Assembly (NCBI RefSeq): GCF_021018895.1
Contig: NC_079366.1
Location: 20,801,896 to 20,865,895 of the forward strand
Reading direction: 5' to 3'
Length of the DNA stretch: 64,000 nucleotides
Source of the DNA: Seriola aureovittata
Lineage: Eukaryota > Chordata > Actinopteri > Carangiformes > Carangidae
A program made the position numbers and the translations under genes. How positions within the stretch are numbered: the stretch's first letter is position 1; the number at the start of each line of letters is the position of its first letter. The notes under the pieces were generated by a model that searched no databases, had not been told where the DNA came from, and was given only the letters and a program-made list of their open reading frames with translations. Below, in pieces: positions 1 through 13,189 of the stretch.

Positions 1-6
1 GTGCTA

Positions 7-25
7 GGGCGGGGGGGCGGGGGGG
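7..25 (+). repeat. G-run cluster (G-quadruplex potential)
   Basis: Runs of 3, 7 and 7 G separated by single C bases, at the head of a purine-rich stretch (1-190). Long runs can be subdivided into four tetrad-forming segments. Confidence 0.5.
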
Positions 26-1557
26 TAGAGAGAGAACGAAGGGAAAGTTGGCGAAAAGGTAGAGAAGCGAGATAGCAAGGGAGCAGCAGGGGGGGAGTCG
101 GGCAAGCTGGTGTATCAAAAAGGTGGGGAAGAGATGTTGCAGCAAAGGTGGAGGCAGCAGATGAGAGTTGATGAGGGGCGGTAGGAAGGGTGAGGAGAAA
201 ATGCTGAGCTATAGATCTCGGGTTAGATCTCACAAAGTTTCTCCTGTAAGACGCAACTTTTGGCAGAAGTTGATATAATAGTATATGATAAACTGAAATA
301 CTGTGTTAGTGTTACGATTCAATAAAAAAAACAAAAAAGTCCAACTGATACGGTATATTAGTATGACCAATATTAGTTGCTTATGTTGACAAATAAATAA
401 CAAATTACATTAGAAAAATCCCCAAAACCATGTTGGAAGTAAATAGCATTGTACCACTACTGAACACTTTACAGTTTATTTTTGATTAAAACTACTCCTG
501 CTGAGTAAATATATTGGTCATATAATAACTAAATCCGTCTGTTTTTGTTTTTTTAAAGAATCTTTTTCTTTTTAAATTTTTTATTTCTGCATCCCATGCT
601 AAATCTTAACGTTCATCTTATGCATAGTGTTACAGTTCATTACTCAGTTTGTCTATAAGTTGTCAACAGTTGTGAAAAAGGCCCAGCCTTTGTGATAAAT
701 CCTCATATTTGAGACACTAAAAACAGCAAATGTTTATTTTTGCTTGATAAATTAAAAAAAATAAAATAAAAGCCAGGAATCACTCCACAACTTGTTCGCC
801 TCTCTATTGTTCAAAGACACGCTTCCTTATCTTGGGCCATTGTGTGGACAGGAAAGGAAAGAAAATAAAAGAGGCCATTGTCGTCAATATATACTAGATC
901 TGCTCTGACCTTCAGCCTATCGGAGGGAACAACCCACGCCAGATAAGGACAACTCCCTGTCAGATTTGACACCTGCACTCGCTGGCCCACTGATCGCCCC
1001 CACCGAATGCAAATGCCTCAGTGACAGCCTGCACTGCAACAGTCGGGAGACTTGAGGGAGCGACATGACCACACAGTGCGACCAGACACATGTTTTGGTG
1101 AGAAAGCAGAAAAGACAGAAAACGGAGAGGGGAGAGGAAGTAAAAGGAGAGGGGACAGAAAAAATTACAAGCGTGGTGGAGGGGGGTTGAGTTAAATGGA
1201 ATTGGAGACCGGAGAGAAGATGACCAACATCGTCTGCTCTTTAACTCCCTCCCCATCTGCACCCTAACACAAACAGAAAGTATTAGTCAGAGCCCAGACA
1301 TATTACCGACCCCTCTCTGTGAGGGGACATGTCCATGGTGATCATTTTTTTCTGCGTGGGCGATGGGACACATACACACACACATACACACACACCGCAG
1401 GCTTGACAGCAACTTGACGACAGGAGGCCAGCACTGCTGAGATTACCCCAAATTGACATTTAGTCATCACACTAGTCTACAGGGTGGGACTCTACCTCCT
1501 GAACTACACACATACAAGCGCCCACACACTCTCCCACATTCTCTGTCATGCAAACAT

Positions 1558-1560
<3 letters not shown>

Positions 1561-1603
<43 letters not shown>

Positions 1604-1610
1604 ACACACA
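1561..1610. repeat. (CA)n microsatellite
   Basis: (CA)n perfect to about 1594, then imperfect with AA and CT interruptions. Confidence 0.9.
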
Positions 1611-2419
1611 GTGAATTCCCCTACTCAAACTAGCTCCCAGCCAGAGAAATCCTGGAAGAGCTCCTAGATTTAATCTTGCCAATAGCTCTTTATTTTCTTT
1701 GACCATTTTTTAATGTAAAAAAGCCTGCACTAATTGTGTGTAAGCAATCTCCAAATTATGTATATGTGTTTTTTCAACTAAACCGAACACTACTGTAGAC
1801 AGATTGGCTGGTTTTCAAGACACACGACTGGGCAATAATATTTGTTTCTTTCCTCAGAGTTTTGTTCAAACAGTGTGTCAGCATGGCGGTTTACTTGTAA
1901 ACACCTGGACCTGCACACCCAACAGCTGTGGAAATACAAAACTATGTATAAGCTATTGCTGAACCAGGAATAACTGCTCCGTTCAGATTATTTGCGACCG
2001 AGTGCCCCAATCCACTTGCATTTTACTTATTTCTTGCAACTATAAAATATCGCCAAAAGTGGTGGAGCAACAAGAAGAAGGAAAAATCAATGCACAGATT
2101 GTTGTTATTCGCAGATTTGCAATCACAGATGTGCAATCATTTACCTCAGCCAGCATAGTGAGAAGACTGCTCCTGATTCAGTTTCGTAGTTCCCACTTTA
2201 GATACAACAATCCAAGAAAAAGCTGCATCTTCCATTAGTATTTACAGTCTCTCAGTCAGCAAATGAGACAGAGAAATAGGACACAAGACAAGAGATACAG
2301 CGAGAGAGGGGAGGGAGAGACACAGAGAGTATTTAACCAATGGCTACATTACTGCAATGACAAGTGTGTCACTCCCAAAGCCACACAGTGAAGGAGAGAA
2401 GTGAGGAATGTCTTGACTC

Positions 2420-2422
<3 letters not shown>

Positions 2423-2473
<51 letters not shown>

Positions 2474-2483
2474 TGTGTGTGTG
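2423..2483. repeat. (GT)n microsatellite
   Basis: About 30 GT units with one TT interruption near 2471. It creates spurious Val/Cys and His/Thr frames on both strands. Confidence 0.9.
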
Positions 2484-2689
2484 GTGGGACAGCGAGAGAG
2501 GGAGGGAGACGGCCGACCAAAGGAAAAGTCCATCTGGGTGCTTTCGTCTTTATCAGTCTTACAAAGTTCACAGATAGAGGGGCTGAAGTGGAGGCTAGAC
2601 ACTGATCCAGAGTCACAGGTCACAAAGAAGACACAGACGCAACTCAAACAGGTGGGAGGGAGGGAGGGAAGAGAGCAAAAGAAAGCGGC

Positions 2690-2960
2690 TTACAATTGCA
2701 TGTGGAGAGCAATGCCAAGCCTTGGTGATTGCCATTCTGCAATCGACCTGACCAAATTGCGAATTCCCTCTCAGGACCCTCTAAGTCCGCTTCATTTGGC
2801 TAAAGCCGGAATCCTTATTCCTGCAATTATAAAGCTATTGACTAATTCGACATATGTTAGCGTGTCTTCCAGCCCTTGAGTGCTGGTGTGCCATTGAGTC
2901 ATTAACTTTGACAAATTGTGACAGACTTTTTTATTGCCACCCAATCATGAGAAACAAGAC
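2690..2960. other. Enhancer-like single-copy segment (CNE candidate)
   Basis: Low-repeat DNA between microsatellite blocks, with CAATTATAAA at 2823-2832 and the MEIS/TGIF-type TGACAG at 2919-2924. The complexity and motif mix resemble vertebrate conserved non-coding elements. A 171-codon frame overlapping it begins in the neighbouring GT repeat and is not a gene. Confidence 0.35.
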
Positions 2961-3550
2961 TGTGGCAGAGGAGTTAATGAGTGGCATGTTTCTCCTATCC
3001 CCCCCTCCGCCCGCCCCCCCCAACCACCAGCACCACCACCTCACACTCTCTCCTCTCCACCCGTTCCACTTAGATTCCAACACTCGCCTCTCCCCCCGAA
3101 AACCCCCTCACCCCTCCATATTTATAATTTTACCACATCCTAACAATAACACGGCCGGTACTCAGCACAAAACACGCAGGCCCTGGGCTAATGAATCTCA
3201 TGCCTTTACCGCGGTAAAATGGCCAGTAAGTATTACCAGCTGCGACACTCTCTCACTCACTCTCCCTCTTTCTCTCTCTCCTTGGCAGTGGCATTGAGCT
3301 TGGGAGTGCAGAGGTGAGGGGAGGAGGGGGAGGGGGATTCGGGGGGGACCAGGCAGACACATCTGAGTGCAGCTGGACCAGGGAGAGAGAGCGGGATGGG
3401 GGGGGGGGGGGGTTGTTGAGGAGGAGAAGTGGGGGAGAGAAAGACCACAAGTCTCCGTGTTTCCAGCTGCCTTTCTCAGGGGCTCGGTTTTCTCTCCCTC
3501 CTCTTGGTTTTTCGCAAGGCCCTTCTGGTCCCAGCTTACTTGAAAAATCA

Positions 3551-3617
3551 CAAACACACAGACACACAGACACGCATAGACACACAGACACACACACATG
3601 CACGCACGCACGCACGC
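3551..3617. repeat. Imperfect CACAGA / CGCA microsatellite
   Basis: Degenerate CA repeats with regular GACACA units, ending in a (CGCA)n-like block. Confidence 0.7.
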
Positions 3618-3735
3618 CCTGATCCACCTCCCCTCCATCCCTCACATTCGGCCATCTTTGTTTGGACAGGGCTCAGGAGTTCCAGAAAAGCTCTCTCAGA
3701 TGTGCTGAAGTAAGGGAAAAACAAAACAAACTGGC

Positions 3736-3737
<2 letters not shown>

Positions 3738-3797
<60 letters not shown>
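3738..3797. repeat. (CA)n microsatellite
   Basis: About 30 CA units, uninterrupted. Confidence 0.9.
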
Positions 3798-3799
<2 letters not shown>

Positions 3800-3883
3800 A
3801 AAATTTATGTGAACGCACAGACACCAACAAGTACTTGTGCGCTCACACATAACACTGTGTAGCGGGAGAAGCTCACACACACT

Positions 3884-3885
<2 letters not shown>

Positions 3886-3916
<31 letters not shown>
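3886..3916. repeat. (CA)n microsatellite
   Basis: About 15 CA units, 90 bp from the previous array. The two are probably parts of one degenerate CA-rich block. Confidence 0.85.
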
Positions 3917-3918
<2 letters not shown>

Positions 3919-4061
3919 ACAATTTCACATGTGTGAAAGCCAAAATACCAGCTTCAACCAGAGAACAAATTTGCAAAGAGATGAAAAAAAAAGCGGGATA
4001 CATTTTTCTTCATGGAGGTAGGCAGCCTACCATTGAAGGTATGCATTCTTTTACACAGTGT

Positions 4062-4089
4062 ACGTGTGTGTATGTGTGTGTGTGTGTGT
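4062..4089. repeat. Short (GT)n
   Basis: About 13 GT units with one TA interruption. Confidence 0.75.
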
Positions 4090-4869
4090 CCCAATCCAGG
4101 ATCACAACACCAGGGCAGGCCTGAAGCATACCTCGACATGTGTTACCTCTTTGTAATATTGACTTTGTTACAGCTATACGAGTGGGAGAGTAGAGCCAAG
4201 AGCCCGGGCCTTGCACTAGTGGGGCCCTCCGAGTTCGCTTGAAAACAAATACCCGAACGAGCCGTGAAAATAGAAAACACAGTACCACAATAGCAATCTA
4301 TAAAAACAGATTCAAATAGACTATAAAACGTCCCTCACTCCTGCCTGTGACTTTTACATTTTCACTCTCTGAATTAAGACTATTATTCGTCTGATTCCAT
4401 TTCTGCAGCGTGTTGCTTACAAAGCCGTGGGATTTGGCAACTGAGCAAGTCTTGGCCTGGCTTCCTGTCTGAGCATGTGTACTGGACCAACTGTAAAAGT
4501 CAAAAATTCTCTTTCTCTAAAGCTTTGACTTACTCTGTAATTTCAATCAAATACCAAACTGCTTTTAAGCTTGTGCAAACATACTGCCACGATGTCCAAA
4601 TCTGCTGTTTTCTTTCCATTAAATAATTTACAAAAATCAGTGTTACATGGCACTTAATCGATATATGATCTTCCAAAAATAAGCCTTTAAAATTTCTTGT
4701 ATAAAATAATGAGGACAAATGTCAGAAACCCTTAAATTCCAGATGACACAAATAAGAAAAACCCAGATAAAAGAAAAGCACAAATGCTGTTTATTTGATT
4801 GCTTTGCAGAAATAAAAGATTGATTATCATTTTCTTGTTCCTGTGAGTGCGAATCCCGTCTTGTCTCTT

Positions 4870-5060
4870 TCCCCAGTGATGATTTTGCTTATACATTTGA
4901 ATAATGAAGGCAAGTCATTTGAATATTCCCTCTGTATTTAAAAAAATGATGTTTTTACACGATGCAGCAATATTAGCCATGTTAATTGGGCTCTTTGGAC
5001 TTTCCCAATAGAAAGGCTAAATTAATTACTTATGTCGACAAAATGTCAGACACGCCGATC
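4870..5060. other. CNE candidate
   Basis: Single-copy AT-rich DNA with AAATTAATTACT at 5019-5030 and TTAATTGGG at 4982-4990. Confidence 0.3.
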
Positions 5061-5116
5061 TAATAACTACAACTGTTTCCAACAGTGTTGTTTTCAGAGT
5101 GTACCTTTTTTTGTCT

Positions 5117-5152
5117 GTGTGTGCATGTGTGTGTGCGTGTGTGTGTGTGTGC
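5117..5152. repeat. Imperfect (GT)n
   Basis: GT array with CA and GC interruptions. Confidence 0.75.
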
Positions 5153-6819
5153 GATTGTGAGTGCACTTAAAAACACTCTCAACATCCACTAGCCTGAGTT
5201 AAATCTAATGAACGAGATGGGAACAAAATGCTTTGACATCCTCTCCATGTTTCATGGGCGGCTCCTGAGAGTCCTTCTCCAATATTCATCCCCTCTTCTC
5301 ATACTAATCAGCCACTATGGTATTGACTGTTTGTGCTTGCAGAGTGACTCGTGTGTGTGTGTGTGTCTGTGCTGTATAAGCACATCCACACACACACATT
5401 TTTTTATGCTCAAACGTGCCAATCCAAAATCCACTTAGTAATTAAACTTGTAAGAGAAAGTGAATTATTTGCAGGACGTTCTGAGTGTGTTTGCGTGTGT
5501 GAAATGTGTGATGTGTTCATTAATGTGTACCCACCACCATAGGGGGCTTTGAAGTTCCTCATTTTTTTTTTAGCTTTTGGCTGTTTTTTAGTCTTGAAGA
5601 AAAACTGTATCAGCGCATTTTCCTCAAGTACGAATAAACATTAGACTGTGGAAGAGGAGGCGATGGGGAGACATTAAGAGTATCTGTGAATGTGAGACGA
5701 TCAGATGATGTGCGAGTTTGTGTGTGTGTGCGTGAGTGTGTATACATGCACATACATACATTAGTGCGCACACGTGCGAGGGTACAGCGAAGCGAGTGCG
5801 AGAACTAACGGAGAGGCCTGCTGATGCCATGTTTCAGACGACCCCTTGAAGTGGAAATGAGCTTCCTCTGTCTTATAACTAGTCCGTTCTCACAAAGTCA
5901 GCAAACCCTGCCACCCCTCCACATAAAATGCAGACACCTCCCCACCACCACCACCACCACCACCACACCCCCCAACCCCCCCAACTCCCAATCCAACCCA
6001 ACCTCTCCCCACCCAGCCTTGTGGTCAGCATGCAGGATGAATTCACCATCAGACCTAGGAAACAGAAACAGGTCTGTCTTATTTCAGCTGCTTTTGTTGT
6101 TAACGTGCGGAGGAGAGACGAGTGAAAGAGGTCTATTCTTTCTTCAGGTGGCTTTTGTACTAACTCGGGCGACTTTCATGTCGAGCACTGTAGGTTAGGA
6201 AAAGCAAATTCATGGTATTACAGTCATGGAAGTCTGTATCCCATGTTTAGCTTAACATGGCAAACGGAAGAACCTGCAATTTTTGTCTTAGCTATATCTT
6301 TATTTCCTTTAGATATGTATTGATGTTTTCCAGATGCAGGTGTAGTTTTTAGTTGACACAAAACAACGGAAAATTGCAACAGTATTATTGTCTGATGAAT
6401 TTGTCAATTTTTGTCTGACCAGCAGTCAAAAATCCAAAAAGATTCAATATATTTAAAGAGGGAAAAAAAGGCAGAAGACAAACAGCCTCAGACGCTGCAG
6501 GTCAGTAGAAGGGCTGTTTCTGTTTAATGCAGACTTAAAATATCTGTTCCTCACAGCTTCAAAGGCATATCATTGTTTATGATCATTTTCATTAGATAAA
6601 AGATGAGGTCAGTCTAAGAAATATTTTTATGATCCTGTGTCAGTACATGTACATTTTGTATATCTCTTCTTCTCCTGCCATTATTATTATGCTGTGTGTG
6701 TGCATACATCTGATGCACGCATGCTGCTGTTTGAACCTGTGTGAGCACCTGAGGGTCCATCCCCAGCCGTCCTCGGAGCGGGGAGCGACAGCTGTACAGT
6801 GATGCTGTAGCGATAGGCA

Positions 6820-6940
6820 TCATCGGCTTGCTAGAGACTAATTGGTCCACAGCGCTCCTCTGAGTGGCCTCGCTAATTAATTAGAAAGGCAGTGGAGCTG
6901 AAATTTTTAATCAGGACACCAGGCTCTCCAACAAGCAGGA
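6820..6940. other. CNE candidate
   Basis: Overlapping homeodomain sites in TAATTAATTAG (6874-6884), then TTTTTAATCAGG, ending at a poly-A run near 6941. Confidence 0.35.
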
Positions 6941-7927
6941 AAAAAAAAAAAAAAGACACATCACCCCATCATTCCATGTAATCCACCTGACACTGATCTC
7001 CCATGTTGCCATATGAAGTGTGTTGTGTGTTTAGGTATTCATATGATCTGACCAGGGAATAAGAAACACATTTATTACAGAGCTTGTTCAAACATTTTTA
7101 ATTCTGAGGATTTCAGAAATTCTCTGTGTCCTAATATAGTATGCATGACATGTATTTGGTTTGGCCCCTGGAGAATGATGTTGAGGGGGTCTTTTCCTCT
7201 GAGTGTTTGTGTAACATATGTACATGTGATTTCCAGTGTTGTAAATTGTGTACTAACTAGTTTTTATTTGTATCAGTGGCAAGAAGCAGATGATTTACTA
7301 CAGTATGTGCTGAGAAAGAAAGGTACAGCTGCTGATCCAAAGTGGAAAAAGGAAAATGTCCTTTTCTCCTTTTTTTTTTTTTTTTAATTCCCACCACACA
7401 GTGAAAGCAAAATATTATTTTTCCTTCTTTCCCATATCTTTACTTTACTAATTAAAAACAGTCACCAACACTCGCCATCCTACTGTAAAATAAACTGTGG
7501 AAATCACAAACCCGTATATATTTTGTATTTCTGTCTGAAAGGGAAAAGAAGAATCTGAGTAACGGTGCTTTTGCACCACTTTGGAAGCACATTTGTGTCC
7601 CAAAGCTGCACACAGTTCACCTCAATGATTTGTGGTGAGGGGCCAGAGTCTGTGAGGAATCAACCAGAGACCAACAGACAAGAGGTTTGCTAAAACAAGA
7701 GCTACAGCAGTCAGCCACTACACAGGGGAAACAACATGTGTTTATCATTGCACCACGAGGATGAGCAACTTTGCACCGCTGACTGGAGTTACAGTAACAG
7801 GAAAATTATAGTGTACGGACATCAAACAGGAAATTTTCATCTATTTAACACGGAGATAACAAGCCTGCTGTGGTAGAATTAATACATTTTAGTAAAATTT
7901 CCATCGAGAGAGAGTTCCTGAAGTGCG

Positions 7928-7929
<2 letters not shown>

Positions 7930-7969
<40 letters not shown>
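7930..7969. repeat. (CA)n microsatellite
   Basis: About 20 uninterrupted CA units. Confidence 0.9.
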
Positions 7970-7972
<3 letters not shown>

Positions 7973-8009
7973 CCCTTCACCTTCACCTCATGTGGTGACA
8001 TTAGCTTTG

Positions 8010-8330
8010 TGCAGTGTCCTAATCTTTGTGACCGTCTTGGCTTTGCGCTGCGCTAATCAGCCAGCCCCTCTTATCAGCCTGTTGCTTTGGCCAAAATAAA
8101 CACACGCCGCCTTTTTATTGCTTTGTTTTCACAGGTCATTAGGGGAAGGAGAGAAGACGCATTGATTAGTTTTCCAGACCACTGGATTATTGTTGTGTTA
8201 TGACTATCATCATTAAGTTTCATTAAGGCTGTGGTTGTTCTTGTTTCTAGAAAATGAAGACATTGCAGGAAAGGCGAGTTGTTCGAGAGCAGACTGTATG
8301 CCATACTAATCTAGAAGGTAAGGAAGCTTT
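8010..8330. other. CNE candidate
   Basis: CTAATCAG (8053-8060), TTATCAG (8071-8077) and ATTGATTAG (8161-8169) in continuous single-copy DNA. Confidence 0.35.
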
Positions 8331-8499
8331 ATTTATGTTTAGATGCCTGTTCAAAGCAGTGAGTTGTCAGTAAACCACCCCAGTTTGCAGATAAGACTGA
8401 ACTGAAATTGTATTTAAAAGAATCACCCCTGTCCTATCGTTCATATTTTTCCAGCTACTCTGAAACACCAGGCTGCTGTACTACATTTAATTCAAGTGG

Positions 8500-8650
8500 A
8501 TAAAAGAAAACTTAATGAAGTCGGTCCCTGGCCAGGTCCTCCCAGCCAGCTTTGCTCTGGAGCTACAAATAAGCAGGGAGAAACTGGCTCTGTCGCCAGG
8601 CTAATTAGCATATGTTAGCTAGTTAGTGAGAGGGCGGCCCTCTGTGATGT
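8500..8650. other. CNE candidate with octamer-like site
   Basis: TAATTAGCATATG at 8602-8614 combines a homeodomain site with an ATTAGCAT octamer variant and an E box-like CATATG. Confidence 0.35.
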
Positions 8651-8909
8651 GTACTGAAGTGGAGTAAAACGCTCAGGCAAGGACTGTACTAATGGCCCTC
8701 TTCCTCCCCATGGGGACCCTCCCTGCAGCTTCGCACGTGCTGGCATCAGTGCAGCCACGGGGCACCCACAGGGCCGCCACAGCGCCACGGGCAGAGAGGT
8801 ACACACATAGGAAGACGCCTGGCTTGGCTGGCATCATTTACACGCAGCACTGAGCTCTCTGGGTGCGATGCTCTGCGACGTAACAGCAGGTGACAATGAC
8901 ACTCCCTAT

Positions 8910-8962
8910 CACACACACACAAACACACACACACACACACACACATACTCACACTCACACTC
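8910..8962. repeat. Imperfect (CA)n
   Basis: CA array with an AA interruption, followed by a short CACACT-type tail. Confidence 0.8.
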
Positions 8963-9949
8963 AGGCAAACTGAGAATGACGTCCAGGCTAACAGATTCAT
9001 CAGCCTATGAAATAGTTCAGACATCTGGGGCCGCGGTGCTAGCTAGCTCCCTGGCATTGGCGGATGCATTATTTACAGGAGGAGCTGGAGCATTAGCGAG
9101 CTCTTTGGCACATGGTTAGCAGGCGTAGGTGGTGAGCACCGACAGCAAGCGAGTGTATCTCTGTCAGTGTGAGTAAACAAACAGTGGGGACATGGTGTGA
9201 CAGAGCAAACGGTGTGCCACCCAGACACAAACACACACAGACACATGCAAACTCATCAGGGAGCCGAGGGAGAGCGGGAGAAAAGAGGAGGGGTGGGTGG
9301 CATCCATATTTATAGGGCCTTTCTAGCATTTGTCCCCAGGCCAAACGCTGTGACTACACTCAGCTAATGTCAGAACAGCACTTAACCAGGCATTTCCAGT
9401 ATGTCATGGGCAGTGGGGAATATGTGGGATAGATACAAGACCAGGGCAAAAAAAAAAAACACACAGAGACAAACAAGGATGGAAATGAAAAGAAATGCAG
9501 TTGTGTTGTGCGCTGAGGTGATTATGCTCTCAGACAAATATACCAATCTCTGAATCTCTTTCTCTTTATTCCTCTCTCTTCCTCGGTCTCTGTTTCAAAG
9601 CATCTGAGTAGGTCTTTGAAGGTGACAATACACTTTAAGCCAGTATGAATATTCCCTCACTTTAAAACTCAAACTGGACTTCTGTTGTTGGCAACATTTT
9701 GTCAATTTACATAAATTACAGGTTACACTATAATTTAATTCTTAAGATACACACTTTTGGTTTGGTTTGAGGAACTAACATATAATCACTTTTTTCTTGC
9801 TATAAGAAAATAACTGTGATCCTAAATAATTCTTTTCACCCAGGATTAAAAGCTATAATCTCAGTTGGACCTAGTGTTTTCTGTGCTTTGGGTGTATTTC
9901 CATGTGAGTAGCAAACTCCATCCTCTGGCATGAAGGTTTCAGTGTAATA

Positions 9950-10520
9950 TACTGGAATTTGCACTCAACACTATATTTGATAGCCTTTGAGAACAGGCCA
10001 AGTTTGACTTCCAAATTAGTACAGTGAAGCACTGTCAGAGCTAGAGACAGAGAGAAAAAGAGCTGCCATTATATCGTCAAAGTGTGTAACCTTTGCGCTC
10101 CTTTGTTTCATCAGAGCTGTTGACACCGGTGCGAGTGTTGACCTTTTTTTTCCTGCTCGATTTAAAAGATGTGAAAGTGAACCGTAGGCTCTTTGCTGGC
10201 ATGTCTGGAATGCGAAGAATGGCCTGCTTCACATTGGTCACCTGTCCCCAGGTTTATCATGTGTCAGCCGGGGGCATTTGCTTGGCATTACGCCCTCTGG
10301 CACCTGGGGAGGCTGAGGGGCTCACAGGCCTCATTGGCATGTCCCTTTCCACCACAGATACAAACGGCGCGATACCCCCAAAGAGAGCTGACTAAGTGGG
10401 TGAAGTAGCTCCTTTTAGCACAATCTGTCATCATCTCAAGTGGCACGTAATCGTTTTGTGTAGCGAGATCCATTATGCATCCACTGAGAGCGAGGGCTAA
10501 TTGTGGAGGCTTACATTTAT
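9950..10520. other. CNE candidate
   Basis: More than 500 bp of repeat-free DNA of high complexity. Short frames on both strands (70-108 codons) lack splice context and are treated as chance. Confidence 0.3.
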
Positions 10521-10973
10521 TCATTTGTTTGCTGCCAGTTGCCCCAGTATATTTTTGGGGAGGTGCAATAAATGCCAATGTTTGTGTTTCTGTGTTTTTA
10601 AATGGTCGGAGCACTCATGGTGATGTGGTAAAAGCCACAAGGTTCCTTTTGTGCTCCCAAAGGAAGCAGACAATCAACATGAGGCAAAAGATTAAGTTGT
10701 TAACTACTGCCCGAGTGACTTTTAACACTTTACTGACCTAGTGGGATGGTAGATGCATCAAGAACAACCCTGCTTTTGACTGAAAAAGTTGATTAATAAG
10801 GCTTCAATGGTAGTGTGTGTTATTATTTAATACACTGCTCCAAAAACATGGAGTTGTACTTTTTAGAAACTGTGTTCTCTGGGCATGGGGAGGGGAATAT
10901 CGACTACACACAGAGAGAAAGTCAAGAAGAGAGATGAAACAGATTCATTAAGTTTGTGCAGTATGTGAATGCA

Positions 10974-10978
<5 letters not shown>

Positions 10979-11010
<32 letters not shown>
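10979..11010. repeat. (GT)n microsatellite
   Basis: About 16 uninterrupted GT units. Confidence 0.9.
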
Positions 11011-11011
<1 letters not shown>

Positions 11012-11099
11012 TTTGCAAAGACTGAAGGAGAGCATAGGTTGTTAATCTTGATCAAAGGCTCTTTCTTTCTTTCTGTGAGTAAAGATAATACTGGTAAAG

Positions 11100-11230
11100 C
11101 CCTTGGATTTAACACGCTAAGATAATGAAAGCACGTGTAATTAGCAATTAGATTTGACCAAATTAAGGCAGACTAACAGAGGCAAAAATCTGCATCAAGG
11201 CTGCTAAACAGTATTATAGCCAAAGGTGTG
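11100..11230. other. CNE candidate
   Basis: A CACGTG E box (11132-11137) next to two homeodomain sites in TAATTAGCAATTAG (11138-11151). Confidence 0.4.
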
Positions 11231-11529
11231 CTTAGTGTGTTTTTTTCCTTCAAGACATGTTGAAATAAGAGGATTGTGAAAGGCAAAGATGAGAGGAGGA
11301 TGAAGAAGGTTATTCTTTAAATCCTTAAATGGAATAATAACTCAGTATCTTTGTTTTGTGTCTAATAACACCTTTTCTGCTCTTTATGAATCTCCTTTAA
11401 ATCACACCGCTGGTTCTGCTTCACCCATAAATAATGTGTCTGCACCATTGACGAAATTGTAGACACCGGCTTTATAGACTGTGTTTCCCAGGCCTGTCCA
11501 TTGAGGTGAGAGAGCCACTTAAACCCCCT

Positions 11530-11860
11530 TGCACACATATTATTAGCATTACCATATCTGGGCCTAACTGCAGCTAAGGGGAATAATGTGTGTCAGGAGA
11601 GTGTAAAATTAGAACCAAAACCAACACTGCTCTTTAAATCTACTTCCCAAGTCCCCACTTCCTTACTTATAGCCAAGCTTACAATGTCAAACACTAATAA
11701 GCCAGCTAATTCAATTAGGACTCCACTTCTTTCAAATTCCCCCCAAAAAGAAGAGACTTTGTGAATAGATTCCCTCACAACTCTACACAGAACTCTTCAT
11801 CATGAAAAAGTGGCCTTTATTCATAAGCTTCAGTGTACAAGAGAGGGAACTTGCTGCCGA
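11530..11860. other. CNE candidate
   Basis: ATTAGCATTA (11542-11551) and the paired CTAATTCAATTAG (11706-11718) in repeat-free DNA. Confidence 0.4.
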
Positions 11861-12105
11861 GCTTGTTAGCAAAATACCCTGATCTGAGGCGAGAGATGTG
11901 TGACTAAAGCTGGGTCTCTTAAGTGTCTGTCACCCTGATCTAACCCGGGGAGAGCTCTTTGTAGGCTGTGTTTTCTCCGTCTGTTTCTCTGTGCTGCGCT
12001 CCGCAGTGACTGGGGATGAGCCCCGCCGTGTAGCTGCAGGTGACAGGGAGCCCTTTTTGTTGTCAAGTCCTGATGGAGCTTCCACATGAAAAACATTTCA
12101 CTTGA

Positions 12106-12135
<30 letters not shown>
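12106..12135. repeat. (GCT)10 trinucleotide repeat
   Basis: Ten perfect GCT (CTG/CAG) units, followed by a pyrimidine-rich stretch to 12180. No coding frame or splice context supports an exon here. Confidence 0.85.
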
Positions 12136-12139
<4 letters not shown>

Positions 12140-12239
12140 CTCTCTTTCTCTTCCTTCCTCTCTGTCTCTCTCTGTAGATCTCAAAGGCTGCAACTGCAGC
12201 AGTGATACGGAGACAGAAGGAGTCAATCTCTTACTCCTT

Positions 12240-12676
12240 TCCCCCCCTCACTTTTCTTTTTGTCAGGCTTTCTCTTGTACTGTTTCCTACCTCCCTCTCC
12301 CTCTTCTATCATCTCTCTCTCTCTGACCAGCCTTTTCTTTTCTCTGCTCCTCTAACACCCCCCCACCCCCCTCTGGCTTATAGATCTGAGTTGAGTCTCA
12401 GGAGGAAAATACAAGTCAAGCCATTGTCATTTCAAACAGCGTGATAACCAGACACTGGGCTGCCCACTGACAACTCTGGGGAACTGGCCCTGGCTTTGAC
12501 TGTTAGCACCCCTCCCACCCCCCACCCCCCCCCTTTCTCTCTCTATCTCTCTCTCTCTCTCTGTTGCTTCCTGCTACCACCTCTCTCTCTCGCTCCCCTC
12601 TCTTTTTCCTCCTCTCTTCCTCTCAAGCTCACCTCGTCTTTTCTCTTCTCCTGCCTCCACCCCCCCCCCCCCCCCC
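12240..12676. repeat. Pyrimidine-rich block (CT-rich with C runs)
   Basis: CT-rich low-complexity DNA with C runs of up to 17 (12660-12676) and several TCTCTC arrays. It explains the overlapping open frames here on both strands. Confidence 0.7.
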
Positions 12677-12689
12677 GCAGGAGACTCTG

Positions 12690-12980
12690 TAGCTCGTTGT
12701 TGTTTGTTGCTCACCGCTGCCGTGTCTTGCATCTGCTCCTCTCCTCCTCTCCTCTCTGTGCCATGGGGGGCCGGGGGGAATAGTTGTCTTAGTGTGTATA
12801 CCAAGGTCAGTGCTCTCCACATGACAGTTCTCTGCCTCTCGACAAGGCGGGAAATCAATACTTTCGGACTTGTGGCGCTGCCCTCGGTGTAACAACAACA
12901 CTGCCCAGCGCAGAGAGCTGCTCAGGCACCTGACACATCCCGAGCTGCCCCCCCGGGCCTCCACCAGGGAGCCCCTTCCA
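12690..12980. other. CNE candidate
   Basis: Single-copy DNA with above-average CpG after a C-rich block, ending at CCACCAGGGAGCCC (12961-12974), a partial CTCF-like match. Confidence 0.25.
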
Positions 12981-13189
12981 CTCTTATTCTGACCCCTTCA
13001 TATTTCACCAAGGCCCCTCTGTTTCACTTTAGTACACGTCTTCAGTGCCTCTCAACCTACTATATATCAGATTCCCTGTTTTTTTTATATTATGCAATGC
13101 ATGTTTCTATTATTTCTAAAGATGACCTGTATCTCTTGTGTCTGTCTCTACATGTGTCTTGGAGAGGGAAGAGTGAGTCTGTGTGGAGC

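Noticed and set aside
2344..2879. Frames of 60-171 codons around the GT array
   Set aside because: Cys/Val or His/Thr repeats from (GT)n read in several frames on both strands.
12496..12964. Overlapping frames of about 95-111 codons
   Set aside because: Pro/Ser/Leu-rich translations of CT- and C-rich low complexity on both strands.
12961..12974. CCACCAGGGAGCCC as a CTCF site
   Set aside because: Two mismatches in the invariant core; mentioned only as a weak feature of the flanking segment.
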